Assembly: GCA_029573365.1 (NCBI GenBank)
Contig: JAKQGD010000089.1
Location: 1 to 23,790 of the forward strand
Direction: 5' to 3'
Source of the DNA: Bacteroidota bacterium
GTDB taxonomy: Bacteria > Bacteroidota > Bacteroidia > Chitinophagales > Saprospiraceae
Length of the DNA stretch: 23,790 nucleotides
Shown: positions 14,206-21,889 of the stretch, piece by piece
Layout: each line of letters opens with the position of its first letter
Numbering within the stretch: position 1 is the first letter of the stretch
Notes under the pieces: generated by a model
The model's database searches: none
Told to the model about the DNA's origin: nothing
What the model saw: the letters and a program-made list of their open reading frames with translations, nothing else
Program-made: the position numbers and the translations under genes

Positions 14206-15012
14206 TTATCTTTTTTTGCCATCACCCCTTCTGTCCCCGCCTCTCCTGTCTCTGTCACGGTCACGGCCTCCACCACCTCTGCGGTCTCCGCCTCCTCTTC
14301 TGTCCCTGTCACGATCCCGTGAGTCAGCGCCTCCTGAATGATCGCCTGTGGACTTACCACTACCAGAAATTGGTGAAAGATCTCTTTTTTCCAATACTTC
14401 GCCCCTGAAAATCCAGGTCTTTATCCCAATCTTACCGTAAACAGTAAGTGCTTCTTTGATACAGTAATCGATGTCCGCCCTGTAAGTGTGAAGTGGAATT
14501 CTTCCATCCTTAAACTCTTCGCTCCTTGCCATTTCGGCACCGTTTAACCTGCCGCTCACCCTCACCTTAATACCTTCTGCACCGGCCCTCATGGCTGACT
14601 GAATGGCCATCTTAATGGCTCTTTTGTAATTGATCCTTGATTCGATCTGCTTTGCGATGGTTTCGCCGACAATGGCAGAGTCTATCTCGGGCTTTCTTAT
14701 TTCAATGATATTGATCTGAACTTCCTTTCCGGTGAGCTTTTTAAGCTCTTCCTTGATTCTGTCTACCTCCTGACCACCTTTTCCGATGATTATACCGGGC
14801 CTCGATGTGTGCATGGTGACAGTTACTCTTTTAAGAGTTCTTTCGATCACAACTTTTGAAATGCCTCCTTTCTGAATACGGGCATTCAAATACTGTCTGA
14901 TCTTCTCATCCTCCACTACTTTTTGACCAAATTCTTTGCCTCCAAACCAGCTGGAATCCCATCCTTTGATGATGCCGAGCCTGTTACCGATTGGATTTGT
15001 CTTTTGACCCAT
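14206..15012 (-). CDS. rpsC: Ribosomal protein S3 with Arg/Asp/Gly-rich tail
   Basis: S3 lines the mRNA entry tunnel of the 30S and contributes to helicase activity. MGQKTNPIGNRLGIIKGWDS is the canonical start. The type II KH domain carries GKGG at 77-80, and the C-terminal S3 domain runs to about 216 (KTWIFRGEVLEKRDLSP). The protein has 268 residues against 233 in E. coli. Residues 217-268 form a low-complexity tail with two near-copies of RDRDRDRRGG(G)DRRG (232-249 and 250-265), ending GDGKKR. The tail is in frame with no gap, so it is part of the protein. It lies 23 bp after rplV. Confidence 0.97.
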   Translation of the reverse strand: MGQKTNPIGNRLGIIKGWDSSWFGGKEFGQKVVEDEKIRQYLNARIQKGGISKVVIERTLKRVTVTMHTSRPGIIIGKGGQEVDRIKEELKKLTGKEVQINIIEIRKPEIDSAIVGETIAKQIESRINYKRAIKMAIQSAMRAGAEGIKVRVSGRLNGAEMARSEEFKDGRIPLHTYRADIDYCIKEALTVYGKIGIKTWIFRGEVLEKRDLSPISGSGKSTGDHSGGADSRDRDRDRRGGGDRRGGGGRDRDRDRRGGDRRGDGKKR

Positions 15013-15035
15013 GAAATTGTTGTTTTATTAGATGA

Positions 15036-15392
15036 TTATTCTTCTATGTTTACCTGATTCTCCACTACAATGGTAACATGGTTCATTCTTTTCCTGATCC
15101 TGTTTGCCCTTCCGTGGGGTGCTGGTCTGAACCTTTTGATTGACGGCCCACCATCAACGTAGGCAGTTTTGATTCTGAGTCTGTAATCCTCAGGATTTAC
15201 CACCTCGCTCTTGTTGGCCCAGTTTGAAATGGCAGACAACACCACCTTCTCCAGCCATATGGCTGCCTCTTTGTTGGTAAACTTGAGAATGTTTAGTGCG
15301 TCATCTACCGATTTACCCCTGATGTTGTCCACTACCAGCCTCATTTTCCTGGCCGACATCGGACAATTTCTCAATCTTGCAAGTGCTTCCAT
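15036..15392 (-). CDS. rplV: Ribosomal protein L22
   Basis: This 118-residue protein sends a hairpin loop into the nascent-peptide exit tunnel. MEALARLRNCPMSARKMRLV, then IRGKSVDDALNILKFTNKEA, cover the globular part. The tunnel hairpin is around KTAYVDGGPSIKRFRPAPHG (about 84-103), with the conserved RANRIRKRMNHVTIVV end. It lies 36 bp after rpsS and 23 bp before rpsC. Confidence 0.98.
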   Translation of the reverse strand: MEALARLRNCPMSARKMRLVVDNIRGKSVDDALNILKFTNKEAAIWLEKVVLSAISNWANKSEVVNPEDYRLRIKTAYVDGGPSIKRFRPAPHGRANRIRKRMNHVTIVVENQVNIEE

Positions 15393-15428
15393 CGTACTTA
15401 TATTTAATTGGATTGCTTGATTCTTTTA

Positions 15429-15692
15429 TTACTTATTACCACTGTGGCCTTTAAATGTCCTGGTCAGGCTGAATTCACCCAGCTTGTGACCTACCATGTT
15501 TTCAGTAACGAAGACCGGAATGAAGGTCTTGCCATTATGCACAGCAATGGTGTGGCCAATCATATCAGGAACAATCATCGACGCTCTTGACCAAGTCTTG
15601 ATCACTGATTTTTTATTGGTCTCGTTTGCTTTTGCCACCTTTTCGTACAACTTATAATGTACGTATGGTCCTTTTTTAACTGATCTAGGCAT
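15429..15692 (-). CDS. rpsS: Ribosomal protein S19
   Basis: This 87-residue head protein of the 30S contacts S13 and bridges to the 50S. MPRSVKKGPYVHYKLYEKVA, with TWSRASMIVPDMIGHTIAVH and ENMVGHKLGEFSLTRTFKGH, is the complete family pattern. It is slightly shorter than E. coli (92). It lies 18 bp after rplB. Confidence 0.98.
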   Translation of the reverse strand: MPRSVKKGPYVHYKLYEKVAKANETNKKSVIKTWSRASMIVPDMIGHTIAVHNGKTFIPVFVTENMVGHKLGEFSLTRTFKGHSGNK

Positions 15693-15710
15693 GAGCTTTA
15701 TTGGAATTTA

Positions 15711-16535
15711 TTATTTCTTACGTTTTGAAATGATCAGCCTGGATGATGCCTTATTGACATTCCTGGTCTTTTCTCCTTTGGCCATAATACCGGTTCTGGA
15801 TCTTGGATGTCCTCCTGAAGAACGGCCTTCACCTCCACCCATCGGGTGATCTACAGGGTTCATCGCCACACCTCTAACCCGAGGTCTCTTGCCCAGCCAC
15901 CTGTTTTTACCGGCTTTACCCATAACTTCTAGACCATGGTCAGGATTTGAGGCCCTACCCATCACTGCTTTGCATGTTAGGAGTACTTTTCGTACTTCGC
16001 CTGATGGCAATTTGATGATGGCGTATTTGCCTTCTCGGCCCATCATGGTGGCATAAGTACCTGCACTTCTCGCCAGGGCTGCACCTTTACCGGGTGTCAT
16101 CTCTATAGAGTGGATGTCCGCTCCAAGTGGAATGGCTGAAAAATACAGTGCGTTTCCATTGTCTGGAGTTGCCTTGCTTCCGGACATAAGTATATCTCCT
16201 ACTTTGACCTTGTCAGGGGCTATGATGTATCGCTTTTCGCCATCGGCATAAGCTATCAGGGCAATAAAAGCTGTCCTGTTTGGGTCATACTCTATGCTAG
16301 CCACCTTGCCAGGAATATCTTCCTTGTCTCTCCTGAAGTCAATGACACGGTACTTTCTCTTAGCACCGCCACCCATCTGCCTCATGGTCATCTTACCGGT
16401 TCGGTTCCTTCCACCACTTTTTCCATGACCCTTGGTCAGACTCTTTTCAGGCTTGTCGGTAGTCAATACAGCATAATCTACATTGACTTTTGTACGCAAA
16501 CCCGGCGTGGTGGGACTAAACTTCTTTATTGCCAT
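15711..16535 (-). CDS. rplB: Ribosomal protein L2
   Basis: This 274-residue protein is one of the most conserved 50S proteins and is needed for subunit joining and peptidyl transfer. HGKSGGRNRTGKMTMRQMGG marks the N-terminal part. The OB/SH3 core includes IALIAYADGEKRYI, and the C-terminal loop near the catalytic centre is NPVDHPMGGGEGRSSGGH (226-243). H230 corresponds to the E. coli residue linked to activity. The second histidine of the usual DHPHGGG is methionine here (M232). It lies 27 bp after rplW. Confidence 0.98.
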   Translation of the reverse strand: MAIKKFSPTTPGLRTKVNVDYAVLTTDKPEKSLTKGHGKSGGRNRTGKMTMRQMGGGAKRKYRVIDFRRDKEDIPGKVASIEYDPNRTAFIALIAYADGEKRYIIAPDKVKVGDILMSGSKATPDNGNALYFSAIPLGADIHSIEMTPGKGAALARSAGTYATMMGREGKYAIIKLPSGEVRKVLLTCKAVMGRASNPDHGLEVMGKAGKNRWLGKRPRVRGVAMNPVDHPMGGGEGRSSGGHPRSRTGIMAKGEKTRNVNKASSRLIISKRKK

Positions 16536-16562
16536 TATATTTCGCTTTAAAAAGTTAAGCTG

Positions 16563-16865
16563 TTATTCTTCGCTTCCGTAAACATCTATCTCTTCGCCCG
16601 CAGCAAGGGTGACAAACGCCTTCTTATAGGCACTAACGCTACCCCTTACAATGCCTGCCCTAGTATTTCTTGACTTGAGCCTGGCAGGTACAATTACTGT
16701 GTTTACAGCTACTACATTTGTGGTAAACATCTCTTCGATGGCCTTCTTAATCTCAAGTTTGTTGGCGTCCTTATGAACGACAAAAGAGTACTGGTTTCCC
16801 TTATTGGCCAGCTTTTCTGACTTCTCCGAGATAATAGGCTTTATGATTATGTTCTTGTTTGACAT
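16563..16865 (-). CDS. rplW: Ribosomal protein L23
   Basis: This 100-residue protein at the peptide exit is the docking site for trigger factor and SRP. IIIKPIISEKSEKLANKGNQ is the L23 signature, followed by YSFVVHKDANKLEIKKAIEE and VVAVNTVIVPARLKSR. The length equals E. coli. It lies 12 bp after rplD and 27 bp before rplB. Confidence 0.97.
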   Translation of the reverse strand: MSNKNIIIKPIISEKSEKLANKGNQYSFVVHKDANKLEIKKAIEEMFTTNVVAVNTVIVPARLKSRNTRAGIVRGSVSAYKKAFVTLAAGEEIDVYGSEE

Positions 16866-16877
16866 CTTCCCTTGGTT

Positions 16878-17510
16878 TTAGTTGTTGTCAGCCACTGTTG
16901 ATACAAGCTGCTTAACTGAGTTTTCGCACAGTACAAGCACATCTGCATTTATTATATCATACACATTTGCATCAGAGACCATTCTTACTTCGGCCTTTGG
17001 CAAATTCCTGCTGGACAGGTATACATTTTTATTGAGATCAGAAGTGAGAAGCAGTGACTTGCCCTGAACAGAAAGATTTTTCAGAATTCCGATATACTCT
17101 TTCGTGTTTGGCTGGTCCATGTTAAAATCCTCGACAACAATCAGAGATTTATTTTGAAACTTATCTGCATAGGCTGAAAAACGAGCCAGTTCCTTCACTT
17201 TCTTGTTGAGCTTAAAAGAATAATCTCTTGGCTTGGGGCCGAAAACTCTTCCTCCACCTCTGAATACAGGGCTCTTCATTGATCCTGCTCTTGCTGTACC
17301 TGTACCCTTCTGCCTTTTTAACTTCTTGGTAGTACGTGCTATTTCGTTCCTTTCCTTTGCTTTGTGAGTACCCTGACGCTGAGCAGCATTGTATTGCTTA
17401 ACAGCCAGGTAAACAGCATGCGGATTGGGCTCAATGCCAAATATTTCTTCCGGCAGTTCGATGGACCTTCCGGTATTGCTTCCGTTTATGTTCAATACAT
17501 CCAGTTTCAT
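16878..17510 (-). CDS. rplD: Ribosomal protein L4
   Basis: This 210-residue protein reaches into the exit tunnel with a long loop: QKGTGTARAGSMKSPVFRGG (about 70-89), then GRVFGPKPRDYSFKLNKK. The globular part ends near CENSVKQLVSTVADNN. In E. coli L4 also represses the S10 operon through the leader before rpsJ. No homologous leader structure is recognisable here, where the rpsJ leader is short. It lies only 5 bp after rplC. Confidence 0.97.
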   Translation of the reverse strand: MKLDVLNINGSNTGRSIELPEEIFGIEPNPHAVYLAVKQYNAAQRQGTHKAKERNEIARTTKKLKRQKGTGTARAGSMKSPVFRGGGRVFGPKPRDYSFKLNKKVKELARFSAYADKFQNKSLIVVEDFNMDQPNTKEYIGILKNLSVQGKSLLLTSDLNKNVYLSSRNLPKAEVRMVSDANVYDIINADVLVLCENSVKQLVSTVADNN

Positions 17511-17515
17511 CTTCC

Positions 17516-18136
17516 TTACTTTTCAATGATTACAAATGAACCTTTGTGACCCGGTACAGAACCCATGATTAAGATGAGGTTCTTTTCCGGCAAAAGCTTT
17601 ACGATCTTTAGATTCTTGGTCTTGACCCTTTCGTTTCCGACACGGCCTGCCATCCTTACTCCTTTAAATACTCTTGAAGGATAAGCTGAAGCACCTACAG
17701 ATCCCGGAGCCCTAAGCCTGTTGTGCTGTCCGTGTGTACTCTGGCCGACACCATTAAAATTGTGCCTTTTAACCACACCCATGAATCCTTTTCCCTTGGA
17801 GGTCCCGATGGCACTCACTTTGTCACCGACATTGAATACCTCAGATATATTGACTTCTTCTCCTAAGTTTTTGCCGAGCGGACAGTCTCTGAATTCAACT
17901 ACCTCTCTTTTTGGAGTAGTGCCGGCAGCCTTGAAGTGTCCCTGCAATGCCTTGGAGGTATTTTTAGCCTTGGCTTCACCATAACCCAGCTGAAGGGCAT
18001 CATACCCGTCGCTCTCTATGGTTTTAACCTGGGTCACAACGTTGGGTTGTGCTTCGATGACAGTGCAGGCGATGTTTTTGCCATTGTCATCGAAAATACT
18101 GGTCATACCAATTTTCTTTCCGATTAATCCGTTCAT
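17516..18136 (-). CDS. rplC: Ribosomal protein L3
   Basis: This 206-residue protein nucleates 50S assembly and extends toward the peptidyl-transferase centre. MNGLIGKKIGMTSIFDDNGK is the typical start. GKGFMGVVKRHNFNGVGQST, then the glycine-rich GSVGASAYPSRVFKGVRMAG and NLILIMGSVPGHKGSFVII, complete the family pattern. The length is close to E. coli (209). It follows rpsJ after an 82-bp gap, the longest in the S10 segment, which contains a perfect palindrome and a direct repeat. Confidence 0.98.
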   Translation of the reverse strand: MNGLIGKKIGMTSIFDDNGKNIACTVIEAQPNVVTQVKTIESDGYDALQLGYGEAKAKNTSKALQGHFKAAGTTPKREVVEFRDCPLGKNLGEEVNISEVFNVGDKVSAIGTSKGKGFMGVVKRHNFNGVGQSTHGQHNRLRAPGSVGASAYPSRVFKGVRMAGRVGNERVKTKNLKIVKLLPEKNLILIMGSVPGHKGSFVIIEK

Positions 18137-18159
18137 TGATTAAATTTTTAAATAAGACA

Positions 18160-18193
18160 CAGGTTTAAACCTGCATCCGAATATCATCCGAAT
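18160..18193. promoter_or_regulatory. Palindrome and direct repeats in the rpsJ-rplC gap
   Basis: Bases 18160-18173 form the perfect 14-bp palindrome CAGGTTTAAACCTG. Next to it, ATCCGAAT occurs twice (18175-18182 and 18186-18193) with an 11-bp period. The surrounding 82-bp gap is much longer than others in this part of the cluster. It could be a protein-binding site on DNA or a small hairpin in the mRNA; function is unknown. Confidence 0.4.
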
Positions 18194-18218
18194 CTAAAAA
18201 CCAGAATTATTCCCTGGG

Positions 18219-18527
18219 TCAGGTAAGCTTCACCTGAATATCCACTCCGCTGGGCAGCTCGAGCTTAGACAAAGCATCGACTGTTTTTTGTGTGGGAGTA
18301 AAAATCTCGATGACGCGTTTGTGAGTCCTCAACTGAAACTGCTCCCGAGATTTTTTATTTACGTGCGGAGAACGCAAGACTGTAAATACTTCTTTCTCTG
18401 TCGGCAGAGGAATCGGACCGGAAATAACAGCACCGCTGCTTTTCACCGTTTTTACGATCTTCTCAGTGCTTTTATCCACCAGATTGTGATCGTAAGACCG
18501 GAGCTTTATCCTGATTTTTTGATTCAT
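18219..18527 (-). CDS. rpsJ: Ribosomal protein S10
   Basis: This 102-residue 30S head protein also serves as NusE in transcription antitermination with NusB. MNQKIRIKLRSYDHNLVDKS, then VKSSGAVISGPIPLPTEKEV and FQLRTHKRVIEIFTPTQKTV, are diagnostic, and the end SGVDIQVKLT is normal. It is the first gene after the fusA terminator, with its own promoter about 40 bp upstream, so it heads the long S10-spc-alpha transcript. No tuf gene precedes it. Confidence 0.98.
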   Translation of the reverse strand: MNQKIRIKLRSYDHNLVDKSTEKIVKTVKSSGAVISGPIPLPTEKEVFTVLRSPHVNKKSREQFQLRTHKRVIEIFTPTQKTVDALSKLELPSGVDIQVKLT

Positions 18528-18567
18528 AACCTATCTTTAAAATATTCTCTGTTTTAATAAGAGGCCG

Positions 18568-18575
18568 CAAAGATA
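18568..18575 (-). promoter_or_regulatory. Promoter -7 element of the S10-spc-alpha cluster
   Basis: The minus strand reads TATCTTTG followed by CGGCCTCTTATT, an exact TAnnTTTG match. TTTC lies 19 bp upstream in place of the TTTG -33 element, and farther upstream are several T-tracts. The fusA terminator lies just beyond, so a promoter is required here. The predicted leader is about 35-40 nt, too short for an E. coli-like S10 leader. Confidence 0.75.
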
Positions 18576-18628
18576 TAACTCTTTTGCAAAACCAGAAAAA
18601 TTATATTAAAAAAATGTTTTCAATTATT

Positions 18629-18656
18629 AAAAAAAATGCCGGAACAACTCCCGGCA
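18629..18656 (-). terminator. Intrinsic terminator after fusA
   Basis: On the minus strand TGCCGG and CCGGCA pair over 6 bp around an 8-nt loop. The stem is followed at once by eight T residues (A8 at 18629-18636 on the plus strand). It lies 22 bp after the fusA stop and separates the str operon from the S10 cluster. Confidence 0.85.
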
Positions 18657-18677
18657 CTCTCTATGTTTTGTTTCCTT

Positions 18678-20837
18678 TTATACTTTGGCTCCTTTTGCCT
18701 TTTCTATAACTCCGTCAGCAATGCCCTTTGGAGCAGGAGCGTAGTGACTGAATTCCATGCTGGAACTGGCCCTTCCTGAAGTAATGGTCCTGAGCTGAGT
18801 CACATATCCAAACATCTCTGCCAGAGGCACTTCTGCTGATATTGCCACGGCACCTCCTGACCTTCCTTCCTGGCCTTTAGGCATACCTCTTCTTCTGTTG
18901 AGGTCTCCGATTACAGATCCCACATATTCGTCTGGGGTTACTACCTCGAGTTTCATGATGGGTTCCAGCAATACAGGGCTACAAAGCTTGGCAGCCTCCT
19001 TAAATCCTTCCTTGGCACACAGTTCGAATGCCAGAGGCTTGGAGTCCACAGCGTGGGTCTGACCGTCAAAGATCCTCACTCTCATGCTGTCGATGTTATA
19101 CCCTGCAAGGATACCATTGTCCATCATGCTGTTGAATCCCTTGATAATAGACGCAAAATATTCTTTTGGAATAGAACCTCCGAAAATGTCATTGACAAAT
19201 TCGAGCTTGGTTTTTCCTGACTTAAAATCTTCAGACTGCAGGAATGAATCTGTGGCTGGTCCGAGTTCGAATGACATTTGTGCAAAAAGTCCCGATCCAC
19301 CTGACTGCTTCTTAAGTCTCTCTGTATGCTCCACGCTGGCGGTGAGTGCCTCCTTGTAATTTACCTGAGGTGCTCCTTCGTTGACCTCAACTTTGAATTC
19401 TCTTCTAAGCCTGTCCACGATAATCTCAAGGTGCAATTCTCCCATACCGCTGATGACGGTCTGGTTTGTATCTTCGTCATATCTTACCCTGAAGGTAGGA
19501 TCCTCTTCTGAAAGCTTGTTAAGGGCCATTCCGAGTTTGTCCAGGTCTTTCTGAGTTTTGGGTTCGATGGCCAGACCGATTACCGGATCTGGGAACACCA
19601 TACTCTCCAGAACGATGGGGTGGTTTTCCTCGCAAAGAGTATCACCGGTCCTGAGGTCCTTAAATCCAACACCGGCTGCAATGTCACCTGCTTCCACCCT
19701 TTCGATGGGGTTTTGCTTGTTGGCATGCATCTGATATAATCTGGAGATTCTTTCCTTGTTTCCACTCCTTGTATTGAGTACATAGGAACCGGCATCAAGG
19801 CCTCCTGAATACACCCTCATAAAGGCAAGCCTTCCTACGTAAGGGTCTGTTGCAATTTTAAATGCGAGGGCCGCAAATGGCTCAGAAACAGATGGCTTTC
19901 TAAGTTCTTCCTTGTCGGTCTTAGGGTTGATACCGCTGATGGCATCAACGTCCAGCGGGCAGGGCAGGAACGCACACACTGCATCAAGTACAGCCTGAAC
20001 ACCCTTGTTTTTAAAGGCTGATCCACACATCACAGGGGTAAACTTAAGATCTATAACTGCCTTTCTAATGGCGGTTCTCACTTCGTCTTCTGAAATGGAA
20101 TCAGGGTCCTCAAAGAATTTTTCCATGAGTTCCATATCGTAATCGGCGACAGCCTCGATAAGCTGAGCCCTGTAATCCTTAACTGTATCTGCTATGTCTG
20201 CAGGGATGTCGATAACCTTGTACGTCATACCCTGGTCCTCTTCATTCCAGACCATGGCCACATTTGTTATCAGGTCAACTACGCCCTTAAACTTCTCTTC
20301 TGCTCCGATAGGAACCTGCAGCGGAACTGCATTGGCTCCCAGTTTTTCCTTGATGTCGTTTACTACATTAAAAAAGTCGGCACCGGATCTGTCCATTTTA
20401 TTTACAAAGGCAATAGAAGGCACCTTATACCTCTCTGCCAGTCGCCAGTTTGTTTCTGACTGAGGCTCTACACCGTCTACAGCACTGAAGAGGAATACGA
20501 GACCGTCAAGTACCCTGAGCGACCTGTTTACCTCCACTGTAAAGTCTACGTGACCCGGAGTGTCGATGATGTTAAAGTGGTAAGACTTGGTGTCGGCTAC
20601 GTTTTTGCCCTGAACAGTCGGATAGTTCCAGTTGCAGGTAGTGGCTGCCGATGTGATGGTGATACCCCTCTCCTGCTCCTGCTCCATCCAGTCCATGGTA
20701 GCAGCACCGTCATGCACCTCACCAATCTTGTGACTGATACCTGTATAGTAAAGTATCCTCTCCGTAGTAGTGGTCTTTCCCGCATCGATGTGAGCGGCTA
20801 TACCAATATTACGTGTATATCTAAGATCTTTTGCCAT
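18678..20837 (-). CDS. fusA: Elongation factor G
   Basis: This 719-residue translational GTPase drives tRNA-mRNA translocation and, with RRF, ribosome recycling. The G-domain motifs are all present: G1 AHIDAGKT (15-22), G2 around RGITITSAAT (57-66), G3 DTPGH (92-96) and G4 NKMD (146-149). Domains II-V follow, with GMGELHLEIIVDRL in domain III and GDLNRRRGMPKGQEGRSGG in domain V. It is a little longer than E. coli (704), partly from a short insert near residues 72-88. It sits 61 bp after rpsG, and a terminator follows instead of tuf. Its place in the str operon and full motif set favour the housekeeping translocase. Confidence 0.98.
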   Translation of the reverse strand: MAKDLRYTRNIGIAAHIDAGKTTTTERILYYTGISHKIGEVHDGAATMDWMEQEQERGITITSAATTCNWNYPTVQGKNVADTKSYHFNIIDTPGHVDFTVEVNRSLRVLDGLVFLFSAVDGVEPQSETNWRLAERYKVPSIAFVNKMDRSGADFFNVVNDIKEKLGANAVPLQVPIGAEEKFKGVVDLITNVAMVWNEEDQGMTYKVIDIPADIADTVKDYRAQLIEAVADYDMELMEKFFEDPDSISEDEVRTAIRKAVIDLKFTPVMCGSAFKNKGVQAVLDAVCAFLPCPLDVDAISGINPKTDKEELRKPSVSEPFAALAFKIATDPYVGRLAFMRVYSGGLDAGSYVLNTRSGNKERISRLYQMHANKQNPIERVEAGDIAAGVGFKDLRTGDTLCEENHPIVLESMVFPDPVIGLAIEPKTQKDLDKLGMALNKLSEEDPTFRVRYDEDTNQTVISGMGELHLEIIVDRLRREFKVEVNEGAPQVNYKEALTASVEHTERLKKQSGGSGLFAQMSFELGPATDSFLQSEDFKSGKTKLEFVNDIFGGSIPKEYFASIIKGFNSMMDNGILAGYNIDSMRVRIFDGQTHAVDSKPLAFELCAKEGFKEAAKLCSPVLLEPIMKLEVVTPDEYVGSVIGDLNRRRGMPKGQEGRSGGAVAISAEVPLAEMFGYVTQLRTITSGRASSSMEFSHYAPAPKGIADGVIEKAKGAKV

Positions 20838-20898
20838 TTTTTAATGGTTGTAAGATTAATTTAATGTAATGAAAATAATATAAAAAGCCGTAATCAAA

Positions 20899-21366
20899 TC
20901 AGGCCCTGAAGTGTGCAAATGCCCTGTTGGCTTCAGCCATTCTGTGAGTATCCTCACGCTTTTTAACAGCGGCTCCTTCGCCCTTGCTTGCTGCCATAAT
21001 CTCAGCTGCCAGTTTTTCTGCCATGCCCTTACCGCTTCTGGCTCTGGAAAACCTGATCAACCATTTGATGCCGATAGACAACCTCCTGGCCGGCCTGATT
21101 TCGGTAGGTATCTGGAAGGTAGCACCTCCGATCCTTTTACTCCTTACCTCTACAGCAGGCATGACATTGTCAAGTGCCTTTTTCCATGTTTCATGAGGAT
21201 TTTCGCTGGTCTTGTTTTCTATCCTGTCCATGGCATCATAAAATATGCCATAAGAAGTGCTCTTCTTGCCCTCCCACATCATGTTATTGACAAACTGGGT
21301 TACCAGAGAATCTCCATATCTTGGATCCGGATTCAGGATTCTCTTTTTTGGCTTTCTTTTTCTCAT
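20899..21366 (-). CDS. rpsG: Ribosomal protein S7
   Basis: This 155-residue primary 16S rRNA-binding protein organises the 30S head and lines the E site. MRKRKPKKRILNPDPRYGDS and VTQFVNNMMWEGKKSTSYGI form the N-terminal part. MPAVEVRSKRIGGATFQIPT marks the beta-hairpin and KKREDTHRMAEANRAFAHFR the end. The length is normal. It lies 50 bp after rpsL. In E. coli S7 represses str translation; no equivalent site was identified. Confidence 0.98.
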   Translation of the reverse strand: MRKRKPKKRILNPDPRYGDSLVTQFVNNMMWEGKKSTSYGIFYDAMDRIENKTSENPHETWKKALDNVMPAVEVRSKRIGGATFQIPTEIRPARRLSIGIKWLIRFSRARSGKGMAEKLAAEIMAASKGEGAAVKKREDTHRMAEANRAFAHFRA

Positions 21367-21416
21367 CTTCCGACTATATTATAATATTATGTACTTATTG
21401 CTTGCTGTCAGTGTAA

Positions 21417-21791
21417 TTATTTCTTAGGCCTCTTTGCACCATACCTTGACCTTGACTGAAGTCTCTTGGCAACACCGGCGGTGTCGAGTGCACCTCTGAC
21501 GATGGTGTACCTCACTCCCGGAAGGTCCTTGACCCTGCCGCCTCTCACCAGTACGATGGAGTGTTCCTGGAGGTTGTGGCCTTCTCCCGGTATGTAGCAA
21601 ATAACTTCGATGCCATTGGTCATCCTCACCTTGGCCACCTTCCTGAGAGCAGAGTTTGGCTTCTTGGGTGTCGTGGTATATACTCTGGTACACACGCCCC
21701 TTTTTTGTGGACATGAATCCAGGGCCCTGGACTTGCTCTTGTAAACAACTTTTTCTCTGCCTTTTCTTACTAACTGATTAATTGTTGGCAT
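21417..21791 (-). CDS. rpsL: Ribosomal protein S12
   Basis: This 124-residue protein sits at the decoding centre and controls accuracy. MPTINQLVRKGREKVVYKSK, then TTTPKKPNSALRKVAKVRMT, are invariant regions. K43 and K88 (GGRVKDLPG), the lysines whose replacement gives streptomycin resistance in other bacteria, are both lysine here, i.e. the sensitive-type residues. D89 is the position methylthiolated in E. coli. It is the first gene of the str operon and has its own promoter about 65 bp upstream. Confidence 0.98.
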   Translation of the reverse strand: MPTINQLVRKGREKVVYKSKSRALDSCPQKRGVCTRVYTTTPKKPNSALRKVAKVRMTNGIEVICYIPGEGHNLQEHSIVLVRGGRVKDLPGVRYTIVRGALDTAGVAKRLQSRSRYGAKRPKK

Positions 21792-21856
21792 ATAAGATCT
21801 TTTATAAAATTCAACTTGTTTTAACGCAATTCAGACTCCTTTCTGAAAAAGAGACG

Positions 21857-21864
21857 CAAAGGTA
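21857..21864 (-). promoter_or_regulatory. Promoter -7 element of the str operon
   Basis: The minus strand reads TACCTTTG followed by CGTCTCTTTTTC, an exact TAnnTTTG match. TTTT occurs 20 bp upstream where TTTG is expected. Farther upstream is a tandem A-tract repeat. A start 4-7 nt after the element would give a leader of about 60 nt that can begin with the hairpin CTCTTTTTCAGAAAGGAG (21836-21853). Confidence 0.75.
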
Positions 21865-21889
21865 TTATTAATTTGCCAACGAGGAAAAG

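Noticed and set aside
18528..18677. Possible missing tuf gene between fusA and rpsJ
   Set aside because: The gap is only 150 bp and contains a terminator and a promoter, with no remnant of tuf. Lack of tuf here is a normal Bacteroidota arrangement rather than a deletion scar.
925..21384. Many plus-strand open frames opposite eno, carA, rpoA, secY, rplE, fusA, rpsG and others
   Set aside because: Each lies antisense to a gene with clear family motifs, has no recognisable domain, and varies in length as expected for shadows of conserved genes.
14149..21801. Shared TAAGATCTT in the rpsL leader (21793-21801), the rplP leader (14149-14158) and the fusA start
   Set aside because: The fusA copy is coding sequence (MAKDLR), and a short palindrome near three starts can arise by chance. 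Not enough to call a regulatory motif.
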